NCBI GenBank assembly: GCA_031281945.1 | Contig: JAITER010000014.1 | Coordinates: forward strand, 1 to 35,759 | Length of the DNA: 35,759 nucleotides | Reading direction: 5' to 3' | Source of the DNA: Spirochaetaceae bacterium | Lineage (GTDB): Bacteria > Spirochaetota > Spirochaetia > Treponematales > Breznakiellaceae | Shown: piece after piece, positions 1 to 6,909 of the stretch | Layout: every line of letters begins with the position of its first letter | How positions within the stretch are numbered: the first letter of the stretch is position 1 | Position numbers and translations under genes: made by a program | Notes under the pieces: generated by a model | Seen by the model: only the letters and a program-made list of their open reading frames with translations | What the model was told of the DNA's origin: nothing | Database searches by the model: none

Positions 1-2
1 CC

Positions 3-74
3 TGCGCGTTAAGCATTCTGGATCATCTAAGAATGCATTGGTTGGATGTTAGCGGCAAGGGAAAAACAATTTAA
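3..74 (+). CDS. 3' end of an unidentified upstream gene (partial)
   Basis: An open frame enters from the left edge and stops with TAA at 72-74, giving about 23 residues that include LDHLRMHWLDVSG. I do not recognise the protein. Nothing upstream is visible, so this could be a genuine C-terminus or a chance open frame; 23 codons is too short for codon statistics. The 15-C tract begins at the base after the stop codon, so if the frame is real, the tract lies at the extreme 3' end of that gene. Confidence 0.25.
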   Translation, partial: CALSILDHLRMHWLDVSGKGKTI

Positions 75-89
75 CCCCCCCCCCCCCCC
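75..89. repeat. Homopolymer tract of 15 C
   Basis: Fifteen consecutive C residues (15 G on the other strand) are followed 20 bases later by a run of ten A at 110-119. Long poly-G/C tracts are known slipped-strand hot spots in Treponema and other bacteria. This one lies just upstream of a remnant frame and about 235 bases before the promoter of the gene at 360, so any switching target is unclear. Confidence 0.95.
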
Positions 90-161
90 GCAACTTCCCA
101 AACGTACGCAAAAAAAAAACAAATCGAATTATGCGCCGTTTTCGACGCCATAACAGACGAT

Positions 162-311
162 ATGGGAAAGCCTTTTATAAACGAGGAAACCGCAAAATGG
201 ATTTTTTTTATGCTTATAATAATACTTATAAGCCGCCCGCAAAAAGACGGAATTACAAACGAAGCTGTTAGAACAACCTACAAATACATAGCCGGCGGGA
301 TTTCGGCGTAA
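162..311 (+). pseudogene. Orphan coding-like remnant with one hydrophobic segment
   Basis: The frame is open from the C tract (75) to TAA at 309-311. Its only ATG is at 162, giving 49 residues: a polar start, a hydrophobic helix (WIFFMLIIILIS, residues 13-24) and a polar tail ending YKYIAGGISA. The residue pattern looks like real membrane-protein sequence rather than noise. There is no convincing Shine-Dalgarno sequence before the ATG, and the frame is open with protein-like sequence upstream of it (KKKQIELCAVFDAITDD). It is therefore probably the 3' end of a decayed gene whose 5' part has been lost or frameshifted at the A10 or C15 run. I do not recognise the family. The alternative is a small intact membrane peptide. 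Confidence 0.3.
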
Positions 312-322
312 AACGCGGAGCG

Positions 323-351
323 TTGACAAGCGGCGTTTTTTACCGCATAAT
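323..351 (+). promoter_or_regulatory. Sigma70-type promoter of the gene at 360
   Basis: A perfect -35 box TTGACA (323-328) is followed, after a 17-base spacer, by CATAAT (346-351, 5 of 6 to consensus). The expected transcription start is at about 358, only two bases before the ATG at 360, and there is no Shine-Dalgarno sequence. The mRNA is predicted to be leaderless or nearly so. Confidence 0.75.
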
Positions 352-359
352 ATGACGAT

Positions 360-1493
360 ATGCATTATATTTTTATATTATTTTTCGCCGTCTTGCCGTT
401 TATGGCGAGCGCCCAGGCGTTGGACGCCGTTATTCAGAAAAGCGCAAATTATATAACAACTAAAGTAGAATCAAACTCCAACATAGCAATTGTAAGCATT
501 GAATCCGGCAACAAGGATCTTTCTTCCTACGTTATGGATCTTCTCCCCGACTATGTTCTTTTGAACAAAAAAAACATCACGCTGGTGGACAGGAGCAAAC
601 TCGATGTGCTTCAAAAAGAAGTTGAGTTTCAATATTCCGGCGAAGTAGATGAAAAAACAATGGTAAAAATCGGGAACATACTCGGCGTAAGCGCCATAAT
701 TACGGGCCGTGTGTTTGAACTTAACAACCAATACGGTTTTTCCATAAAGATTCTGGACGTAGAAACCGCAAGACTGCTCGCATCCCAGACATTCAAAATA
801 GATTACGATGACACAATGAAGTCGTTTTTTCCGGATTCCGGCATTAACAGGCGGCAACTCGCCGCAACAAACGCCAAAAAAGCAAAACAGCAAAAAGCCA
901 CCGAAACTGTAAAAACAGTGTTCGGCATATTTTCCGAAGGCTTTTACCTGGGTTATATAGGTTCGCTAAACGCCCCGATAGGTTTTTCTTTCGGCGGCAT
1001 TTCCGGCCGTTCCGTTTCGTTTTTTTGGGACAACCAGTTTGGAGCCCCTTCATTCAACGAAAAAGAAGTTAACGACAAACTCCATTACAAGGGAGACTCG
1101 GTTTATCCCGATGACGAGGAATATTATGATTATGGTGATGATATCTATAACCATCCTGAATTTTATAAATACGCCCAACAAAAAACAAAATTTACATGGG
1201 AAAGTAAAATAGGTTTTAATGCGGCTATTATCAACCCGATTTTATGGATTTCCCTGGCCGGAGGCATTGTTTACAGTAAAGATTACAAACTTTTTGAAAA
1301 CAGCAACGAACAAATTTGGCTTACTGACGAAGAACATTCGGATGGAAGGGTGGAAGCCGTACTAAGCGCGGGGGCGTTGCTAAAAATTCACCATTTTTAC
1401 GGGCAGTTAAAATTTAAATACATTATAGGCGCCGAATTTGAAAGCGGCTTAAATATGGTGGATGCCGGAGTCGGCTATATTTGGCGGCTATAG
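360..1493 (+). CDS. Secreted CsgG/LpoB-like protein with C-terminal outer-membrane-type region
   Basis: This 377-residue protein is probably exported. Residues 1-18 form a signal peptide (hydrophobic core IFILFFAVLPFMA, cleavage after ASA). Residues 20-165 resemble the CsgG/LpoB-like fold common in Treponema envelope proteins: NIAIVSIES, a helix, then ITLVDRSKLDVLQKE and ILGVSAIITGRVFE, the usual strand order of that domain. After a KKAKQQK linker (about 170-185), residues 190-377 are rich in Gly and aromatic residues with alternating hydrophobicity, and end in GYIWRL, typical of a beta-barrel or outer-membrane C-terminus. Function is unknown; a role in envelope assembly or lipoprotein sensing is inference. 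The ATG at 360 is fixed by the promoter directly before it. The last 13 bases overlap the next gene if that gene starts at 1481. Confidence 0.7.
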   Translation: MHYIFILFFAVLPFMASAQALDAVIQKSANYITTKVESNSNIAIVSIESGNKDLSSYVMDLLPDYVLLNKKNITLVDRSKLDVLQKEVEFQYSGEVDEKTMVKIGNILGVSAIITGRVFELNNQYGFSIKILDVETARLLASQTFKIDYDDTMKSFFPDSGINRRQLAATNAKKAKQQKATETVKTVFGIFSEGFYLGYIGSLNAPIGFSFGGISGRSVSFFWDNQFGAPSFNEKEVNDKLHYKGDSVYPDDEEYYDYGDDIYNHPEFYKYAQQKTKFTWESKIGFNAAIINPILWISLAGGIVYSKDYKLFENSNEQIWLTDEEHSDGRVEAVLSAGALLKIHHFYGQLKFKYIIGAEFESGLNMVDAGVGYIWRL

Positions 1494-2731
1494 CAAAAGG
1501 GCCGATTTTGACTGACGGCGCTTTTTTACAAATTAACGAATCCCTGCGTTTCGCGTTGGGCAAACGCGGGATAAGCGCCCCCACTCCAATCCAAGCCATT
1601 GTAATTCCGCAAATTCTGGCAAAAGAAAACCTCGTTTTCCGTTCCGCTACAGGCAGTGGAAAAACTTTCGCGTACCTTTTGCCGCTGTTGCACAATCTGG
1701 CCGCCGAAAGAGCCGCCCCGCCGCCCGGCTCAGGGTTGCAAGAAGCAGGGCCGCCCGCCGCTTCGCACCGCCGCCGCCCGCCCGCCATTCTAATTATGGC
1801 TCCCACGCTGGAACTGGCGGCTCAAATTAAATCGGAAGCGGATTTCCTGCTTAACGGCCTCCCTATAAAAGCAATTTTATGCACAGGCGGCGGCTCAAGC
1901 GCCAGACAATCGGAAACGCTAAAAAAAGAAGCGCCGGAAATCGTTGTAGGAAACCCAAACAGGCTTGCGGAACTTTTTCAGAAAGGAAAATTAAAACTTG
2001 CCGGAATAAGCGCCGTCGTGCTGGACGAAGCCGACCGCCTTATTTCGCGTGAACAAATAGAAGTAACAGCCGCGCTTTTACGCTCTTTACCGCCAAAATG
2101 CCAAAATATAGCGCTTTCCGCCACTGTAAGTAACAAAACAATCAAAGAATTAAATTCTATCACCGGCTTAACTTTTAATTTTAGCGAAACGCCGCCAAAC
2201 GAGGCCGTACAGGGGCTTATAACCCACTGGGCGATATGGTGCGACGAAAAAAATAAATTTTTTACGGTTTTACGGTCTTTTTTAGCCGCTGTAAAGCATA
2301 AAAAGGTAATTGTATTTACAGAAAACGCCCGGGATGTTGAAACTCTGGGCGCAAAGCTTCAACATTGCAAACAAAGAGCCGTCTGCATCTACAGCGGGCA
2401 GGAAAAAAAGTCGCGCAAGGCCGCCCTGGACGCTTTTAGGGGAAGCGGCGCCGATGTTTTGGTTTCCAGCGATTTGGCCGCCAGAGGCCTGGATTTTGAC
2501 TTCGTAACCCACGTTGTAATACTCGGCGTAAACGAATCGGCGGACGTATACACACACCGCGCCGGACGCACGGGAAGATGCGGACGAAAAGGCGTTTGCG
2601 TAAGCATAGGCGATGAAATCGATATGCGCCGCCTGCAAAACATCGAAAAAAAATTAAAAATAATAGTTTACCCCAAAGAATTGTACGGCGGCAGAATTCT
2701 TTCACCGGACGCCGCCCCGCTTGATGAATAG
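1481..2731 (+). CDS. DEAD-box ATP-dependent RNA helicase
   Basis: A two-RecA-domain RNA helicase that unwinds or remodels RNA using ATP; cytoplasmic. Numbered from TTG 1481, it shows a Q motif (PTPIQ, 35-39), Walker A ATGSGKT (56-62), DEAD (182-185), SAT (213-215), motif V AARGLDF and motif VI HRAGRTGR (359-366). There are three oddities. Motif Ia is PTLELAAQ instead of PTRELAxQ. The usual TPGR of motif Ib reads NPNR. About 25 Pro/Ala/Arg-rich residues (76-101) are inserted between motifs I and Ia. At 416 residues it is a minimal core without a long RNA-binding tail, so the subfamily (RhlE- or CshA-like) cannot be fixed. Two TTG starts are possible: 1481, with GGAG ten bases upstream, overlapping the preceding gene; or 1508, with AAAAGG seven bases upstream. 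The second keeps every motif. Confidence 0.93.
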   Translation: MAAIAKGPILTDGAFLQINESLRFALGKRGISAPTPIQAIVIPQILAKENLVFRSATGSGKTFAYLLPLLHNLAAERAAPPPGSGLQEAGPPAASHRRRPPAILIMAPTLELAAQIKSEADFLLNGLPIKAILCTGGGSSARQSETLKKEAPEIVVGNPNRLAELFQKGKLKLAGISAVVLDEADRLISREQIEVTAALLRSLPPKCQNIALSATVSNKTIKELNSITGLTFNFSETPPNEAVQGLITHWAIWCDEKNKFFTVLRSFLAAVKHKKVIVFTENARDVETLGAKLQHCKQRAVCIYSGQEKKSRKAALDAFRGSGADVLVSSDLAARGLDFDFVTHVVILGVNESADVYTHRAGRTGRCGRKGVCVSIGDEIDMRRLQNIEKKLKIIVYPKELYGGRILSPDAAPLDE

Positions 2732-2776
2732 CGCGGGATTTAAAATTCGCTCTTTTTAAAACGCAGTTTCGCTTTC

Positions 2777-2805
2777 TTATAAAATTCGGCAATCTCTGTT
2801 AAAAT
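2777..2805 (+). promoter_or_regulatory. Promoter of hisG, predicted leaderless
   Basis: A weak -35 TTATAA (2777-2782, 3 of 6), a 17-base spacer, and -10 TAAAAT (2800-2805, 5 of 6). The ATG of hisG follows five bases later, so transcription should start at or within a base of the start codon. No Shine-Dalgarno sequence is present. Confidence 0.55.
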
Positions 2806-2810
2806 CGCTT

Positions 2811-3671
2811 ATGCCATTAAGAATTCTAATACCCAAAGGCCGCATTTACGAAAACATAGCCCGCCTTTTTGACGATGCCGGTTTTAAAATAAGCCTTGCC
2901 GACAGAACATACCGCCCAAAAGTTTCAGCAGCCTGGATGGACGTAAAAATCATGAAGCCGCAAAATGTAGGCGATTTGTTGGAAATAGGCAGTCACGACG
3001 CGGGTTTTACCGGCGCGGACTGGATACAGGAAAGCGGGGCCGATGTTGAAACCATAATGGATTTAGGCTTTGATAAAGTGCGAATAATCGCCGCCGCGCC
3101 CGCTCCTGTAGACTTAGCCGCCTTAAAATCCAAGCCCATTGTCGCGGCGACCGAATATGTAAACATAGCGGGCAAGTACCTTAAAGAAAAAGGCTTTAAC
3201 TTTAAAATAGTGCGCACATACGGCGCCACAGAAGTTTTTCCGCCGGACGACGCCGGCATTATTATTGACAACACCGCTTCCGGGCAAACTTTGCGTGATA
3301 ACGGGCTGGAAATTATCGATACTATACTTGTTTCGTCAACGCGATTCGTAGCTTCAAAACAAGCTATGGCCGACCCGGAAAAAAGAAGCCGCATAGAAGA
3401 GCTGGCTATGCTTTTTAAGGCGGTTTTGGATGCGCGGGAACGAATCGCGCTAGAAATGAACGTAAGCGAAAAAAATTACGAGGCCTTGGTAAAAACGCTT
3501 CCGGCTATGCGCAGCCCCACCGTTTCACCATTGTACAGCAATGGCGAAGAAGCCGGGTACGCTTTAAAGATTGTAATAAAACGCAGCGAAGTTTCGGAAA
3601 TCATACCTAAATTAAAGCAGTTTGGCGCAACCGGTATTATTGAATATAGCCTGCGTAAAGTTATACCTTAA
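2811..3671 (+). CDS. hisG: ATP phosphoribosyltransferase, long (regulatory-domain) form
   Basis: Catalyses the first step of histidine synthesis: ATP plus PRPP gives N1-(5-phosphoribosyl)-ATP and diphosphate. Family landmarks are LIPKGRIYEN (6-15), the IGSHDAGFTGADWI segment (59-72) and the PRPP-binding loop DNTASGQTLRDNGL (153-166). The 286-residue length and a ferredoxin-like C-terminal domain (about 206-286, beginning near the PTVSPLY segment) place it in the long, hexameric, histidine-feedback-inhibited class that works without HisZ. No other his gene is in the window, so the gene stands apart from any his operon here; the next gene downstream is an rRNA methyltransferase. The ATG at 2811 is supported by the promoter abutting it. 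Confidence 0.95.
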   Translation: MPLRILIPKGRIYENIARLFDDAGFKISLADRTYRPKVSAAWMDVKIMKPQNVGDLLEIGSHDAGFTGADWIQESGADVETIMDLGFDKVRIIAAAPAPVDLAALKSKPIVAATEYVNIAGKYLKEKGFNFKIVRTYGATEVFPPDDAGIIIDNTASGQTLRDNGLEIIDTILVSSTRFVASKQAMADPEKRSRIEELAMLFKAVLDARERIALEMNVSEKNYEALVKTLPAMRSPTVSPLYSNGEEAGYALKIVIKRSEVSEIIPKLKQFGATGIIEYSLRKVIP

Positions 3672-3704
3672 ATTGAACGGGCGGTTGCGTGTTTGGAGAA
3701 AATC

Positions 3705-4430
3705 ATGGTGTATTTAACAGGGTTTCATGCTATAGAAGAACGCATAAAATCGGGGCGCGGTTGCGGCGCCCTGCTCGTGGCCAAAACCGGCCCCCGTGGC
3801 GGTAAAATCGTAAATTTGGCTGTAAAAACCGGAACGCCGCTTAAACGCTCCGGTTCACACGAACTGGACTCTCTGGCTCCGGATAACAGAGGTATAGCCC
3901 TTGAAGTTGAAGACAGCGCGGCGGCGAACTCTTTTGACGGCGTAGACGGGTTTCTTGCGTCTTTGCCGGAAAATGCGGACGCTCTGGCGGTAATTTTGGA
4001 CGAAATAACAGACCCGCACAACTACGGCGCTATACTGCGTTCCTGCGAACAATTCGCTGTAGACGTTGTAATCACCCGGAACCGCCGCATCGCAAAAAAC
4101 GCCGCTGTTATATCAAAAACTTCCGCCGGAGCTGACGCCTGGGTAAAAGTTGTGGAAGCGCCAAATCTACAGCGAGCCGCGCAAGATTTAAAAGACGCTG
4201 GCTTTTGGATTTATGGCGCCGATATGCGGGGAGAGCCTTTGTATACAAAAAAAGCGGCGAAAAGAACGGCGCTTGTTTTGGGCGGCGAGGCGGGCCTTTC
4301 GCGTCTTTTAAAAGAGTCTTGCGATGCGACGCTTTCCATACCCAGCCTGGGAAAAATTGATTCTCTTAATGTTTCTGTAGCCGCCGGCATTTTTTTGTAC
4401 GAAGTTTACAGGCAAAAAAACGCCGTATAA
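3705..4430 (+). CDS. rlmB: TrmH/SpoU-family RNA 2'-O-methyltransferase (RlmB type)
   Basis: An S-adenosylmethionine-dependent RNA ribose methyltransferase with the trefoil-knot SPOUT fold; RlmB methylates G2251 of 23S rRNA in E. coli. Start ATG 3705 is chosen because GGAG lies at 3695-3698 at ideal spacing; the in-frame TTG at 3693 has no such site. The 241 residues contain an N-terminal substrate-binding domain (YLTGFHAIEERI, 3-14), motif 1 DPHNYGAILRS (103-113), motif 2 near residue 194 (LGGEAGL) and motif 3 SIPSLGKIDSLNVSVA (211-226), with the expected catalytic Arg112 and Glu195. It follows hisG by 33 bases and probably shares its transcript. Which member of the TrmH family it is (RlmB, or a TrmH-like tRNA enzyme) rests on the N-terminal domain and is less sure. 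Confidence 0.9.
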   Translation: MVYLTGFHAIEERIKSGRGCGALLVAKTGPRGGKIVNLAVKTGTPLKRSGSHELDSLAPDNRGIALEVEDSAAANSFDGVDGFLASLPENADALAVILDEITDPHNYGAILRSCEQFAVDVVITRNRRIAKNAAVISKTSAGADAWVKVVEAPNLQRAAQDLKDAGFWIYGADMRGEPLYTKKAAKRTALVLGGEAGLSRLLKESCDATLSIPSLGKIDSLNVSVAAGIFLYEVYRQKNAV

Positions 4431-4626
4431 CCGCCTCGTTTAATTCGCGCAATTTACGCGGCTGAAAGCGGCTGTTCTTTGGCTAAAAAGCGCGAAACGC
4501 CTTTTAATTCAAAATAACTCCGGCCCGCAAACTATTAAATCATTTGCCGCGTTTCCGTTAAAAACAGGCGCAACCGTAAAAAGCAATTTTCTTGCGCAAT
4601 CCTTAAATTCGCGGTACACTGGATTC
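4431..4626. other. Intergenic region between rlmB and the thiamine pyrophosphokinase gene
   Basis: This 196-base gap holds a short CGCG-stem sequence at about 4446-4460 and, at its right end, a promoter. I see no open frame, RNA gene or clear rho-independent terminator, and in particular no THI-box-like leader before the thiamine gene. Confidence 0.5.
4592..4620 (+). promoter_or_regulatory. Promoter of the thiamine pyrophosphokinase operon, predicted leaderless
   Basis: -35 TTGCGC (4592-4597), a 17-base spacer, -10 TACACT (4615-4620, 4 of 6). Seven bases after the last T of the -10 box is the G of the GTG start at 4627, exactly the position expected for transcription start. Confidence 0.5.
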
Positions 4627-5280
4627 GTGTGTCGTCGCGCAAACGAATTTTCGGCGGCTTTTATTGGCGGTGAAGCTCCATCAATAAAACGGCGCCGGGC
4701 TCTTGTAAATGGGGCGGCTCTTGTGATTGCCGCGGATTCAGGTCTTGTTTCGGCGGAAAAAGCCGGAATTACGCCGGATTTCATCGTTGGCGACATGGAC
4801 TCCCTATCGGAAACCGGTGAAATTGAAAGGCTTTTACGTTATCCGCCGCAAAAAATCATACGGTTCCTCAAGGACAAAGACTATAGCGACACGGAACTTG
4901 CGTTGCGGCATTTGTTGAGCGCCGGCGCGAATCGCGTGCGGCTTATAGGCGGAGGCAACGGGCGTTTAGACCATACGCTGGCTATAAACAATCTGGTAAA
5001 AAAAGAAAAACGGATAGAAAGCTGGCACACAAAAAACGAAGACGTCTACGCGATAGACGCGCCTTCTGTTTTTGGTCTTGACGCGCGGGCGGGAACTGTT
5101 GTTTCTGTATTTAAAGCCGGAAGCGGCCCCTGGAAAGCGGAAAGCAAAGGCCTCAAATGGCCGCTTAATGAACTTTGCTGGGAAGAAACCGGCTTTTTTA
5201 GTTTGAGCAACTCCGTATTAAACGACGGGTTTGCCATATATGCGCAAAAAGGAAGGTTTATGGCGGTAGTTAATATATGA
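4627..5280 (+). CDS. thiN: Thiamine pyrophosphokinase
   Basis: Transfers diphosphate from ATP to thiamine, making the cofactor thiamine diphosphate from salvaged thiamine. The 217 residues carry the family signature in order: ADSGL (36-40), GITPDFIVGDMDSL (47-60), KDKDYSDTELAL (82-93) and GGGNGRLDH (108-116), followed by a beta-rich C-terminal thiamine-binding half. The start is GTG at 4627; no Shine-Dalgarno sequence precedes it, but a promoter is positioned to start the mRNA on this codon. Its stop overlaps the next ATG by four bases (ATGA), so the two genes are translationally coupled. The combination with a phosphoesterase and a ParB-like protein gives no obvious metabolic explanation. 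Confidence 0.9.
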   Translation: MCRRANEFSAAFIGGEAPSIKRRRALVNGAALVIAADSGLVSAEKAGITPDFIVGDMDSLSETGEIERLLRYPPQKIIRFLKDKDYSDTELALRHLLSAGANRVRLIGGGNGRLDHTLAINNLVKKEKRIESWHTKNEDVYAIDAPSVFGLDARAGTVVSVFKAGSGPWKAESKGLKWPLNELCWEETGFFSLSNSVLNDGFAIYAQKGRFMAVVNI

Positions 5281-5933
5281 AAATTTTATGTGTATCCGAT
5301 TATATTGATCCGCTAGTTTATTCGGATTCCATAAAAGAACGTTTTAAAAATGTGGACTTAGTGCTTGGCGCCGGAGATTTACCGCTGGATTATTTAGAAT
5401 TTATAGTATCCAGTTTGAACAAACCTCTGCATTTTGTTTTTGGAAACCACAACCTGGAAGAATTTGACTATTATACAGGTAAAAAACTGGAAGTAAATTT
5501 TGAAGAAGAACAAAAGGTTTGTTACCAGGGTATTGGAGCGGAGCACATAAGCGGAAAAGTAAAAAAAGAAGAAGGCCTAATTATAGCGGGATTGGGCGGA
5601 TCTATGCTTTACAACAACGGTAAAAACCAGTGGAGTGAATTTGGCATGAAAATGCAGATTTTGCGTATGTTGCCGGCTTTATTGTTTAATAAATTAAGGT
5701 ATGGCCGCTACCTCGACATATTGCTTACACACGCAAGCCCTTTGGGTATACACGACAAGCCGGATTTGTGCCATAAAGGTTTTAAATGTTTTTTGGATTT
5801 TATGCGTATTTTTAAGCCAAAATATTTAATTCACGGCCATATACATTTATATGATTCATCAGAGGAGCGATCTACTAAATATTGCGATACTTATGTAGTA
5901 AATGTATACAGTCACTATATTATTGAGGTATAA
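5277..5933 (+). CDS. Calcineurin-like metallophosphoesterase
   Basis: A 218-residue cytoplasmic protein of the calcineurin-like superfamily (dinuclear-metal hydrolases of phosphate esters). The expected ligand blocks appear in order: VSDYIDP (6-12), GAGDL (31-35), FGNHNLEE (60-67), LTHASPLGIHD and a C-terminal HGHIH. Two departures from the textbook motif are visible: the first block has D-Y-I instead of DxH, and the third has GNHN instead of GNHD/E. From memory, a bacterial subfamily with SDxxDP and a THAPPxGIHD block shares the first change, so this is probably an active subfamily rather than a dead copy. The substrate is unknown. It is coupled to thiN by an ATGA overlap and followed after two bases by the ParB-like gene. 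Confidence 0.85.
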   Translation: MKILCVSDYIDPLVYSDSIKERFKNVDLVLGAGDLPLDYLEFIVSSLNKPLHFVFGNHNLEEFDYYTGKKLEVNFEEEQKVCYQGIGAEHISGKVKKEEGLIIAGLGGSMLYNNGKNQWSEFGMKMQILRMLPALLFNKLRYGRYLDILLTHASPLGIHDKPDLCHKGFKCFLDFMRIFKPKYLIHGHIHLYDSSEERSTKYCDTYVVNVYSHYIIEV

Positions 5934-5935
5934 CT

Positions 5936-6841
5936 ATGGATCATTCAGCTATTGTTAAAGCCCACGAAGATTTTACATGGGCGCGTGGAAAAGAAATGTT
6001 TAACCGGCTTCAATTCTTTATGAATCCAGAAAAAGAAAAGTTGCTTAGTTTTAACGATGTAAAAAATCTTGTACGCCCAAAAGGAGAGGCGTATTGGGGA
6101 ATGAGAGTAGTTCCAATACGGCTGATTGTAGGCAGCGAAGGCCGCTATAAAGATTTTAACAAATATTTTTTGCCAAAAAGCGACCATGTACGCGCCAGAT
6201 GGGAAAGTGTAGACCGGGCGTATATTAAAGATGTAATATTGCCGCCTATACAGTTATGCGAAATTGGCGGCGTGTATTTTGTGCGAGACGGCAATCATCG
6301 CGTTTCCGTGGCAAAAACGCAGGGCGTAGAAATGATAGACGCGGAAGTAACAAGCCTTACAAGCGACATTGAACTAAACCCAAACATGACCGTAGAAGAA
6401 CTTCGCGGAATTGTTATAGCGCGCGAAAAAGAAACTTTTTACGAAAATACAAATTTTGGCGTCCTTACAGGATGCCATGATTTGGATTTTAGCCGAACCG
6501 GACTTTACGATGTAATCTACCGCCATATACAAAAACACAACTATTACCTGAATAAAAACAATAGCAAAGAAATTCCTTTTCCCGACGCCGTTGTTTCCTG
6601 GTATAAAAACGTGTATATGCCAATAGTACAAATTATTCACGATCTGAATTTGCGCAGTCAGTTTCCAAAACGCACGCCAAGCGACCTTTACATTTGGATT
6701 GTTAAACACTGGGATGATTTAAAGCAGAAATATGGTGATGATTTTTCTCCACAAGAGGCTGCTTGCGATTTTACATTAAAATTCGGCAAAAAGAAAAGAT
6801 TTTTACAGTGGTTGCATAAAACATTTGGCAGAAAAAATTAG
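5936..6841 (+). CDS. ParB/sulfiredoxin-like DGNHR protein
   Basis: This 301-residue protein has a ParB-N/Srx-like core: IVGSEGRYKDF (64-74), RARWESVDRAY (86-96), LPPIQL and then YFVRDGNHRVSVAKTQG (114-130), whose DGNHR block corresponds to the nucleotide-binding loop of ParB/Srx proteins. The C-terminal half (about 150-301) is helical with no motif I recognise; there is no helix-turn-helix I can point to and no partner ParA. Similar proteins in other bacteria are labelled transcriptional regulator or ParB-like nuclease without experimental support that I know of. GAGG lies seven bases before ATG 5936. The gene ends the thiN operon. Confidence 0.7.
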   Translation: MDHSAIVKAHEDFTWARGKEMFNRLQFFMNPEKEKLLSFNDVKNLVRPKGEAYWGMRVVPIRLIVGSEGRYKDFNKYFLPKSDHVRARWESVDRAYIKDVILPPIQLCEIGGVYFVRDGNHRVSVAKTQGVEMIDAEVTSLTSDIELNPNMTVEELRGIVIAREKETFYENTNFGVLTGCHDLDFSRTGLYDVIYRHIQKHNYYLNKNNSKEIPFPDAVVSWYKNVYMPIVQIIHDLNLRSQFPKRTPSDLYIWIVKHWDDLKQKYGDDFSPQEAACDFTLKFGKKKRFLQWLHKTFGRKN

Positions 6842-6873
6842 AAGGCGAAGCGTCTAATTAAAAAGGCGGCAGG

Positions 6874-6902
6874 TTTTCATTTTTTTGGGGTTCAAGTATA
6901 CT
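6874..6902 (+). promoter_or_regulatory. Promoter of the SH3 lipoprotein gene, predicted leaderless
   Basis: -35 TTTTCA (6874-6879, 4 of 6), a 17-base spacer, -10 TATACT (6897-6902, 5 of 6). The GTG start at 6910 lies seven bases beyond the -10 box, so the transcript should begin on or one base before it. No Shine-Dalgarno sequence is present. Confidence 0.6.
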
Positions 6903-6909
6903 AAATATA

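Noticed and set aside
129-365. 78-codon frame on the - strand at the left end
   Set aside because: It overlaps the promoter and the + strand remnant and shows Cys/Tyr-rich noise composition.
4431-4626. TPP riboswitch before the thiamine pyrophosphokinase gene
   Set aside because: No THI-box-like CTGAGA or ACCTGA elements were found, and the promoter lies directly at the start codon, leaving no leader.
6838-6857. TTAGA/TCTAA hairpin after the ParB-like gene as a terminator
   Set aside because: The stem is only five pairs with a mismatched interior, and the T-run is more than 15 bases away.
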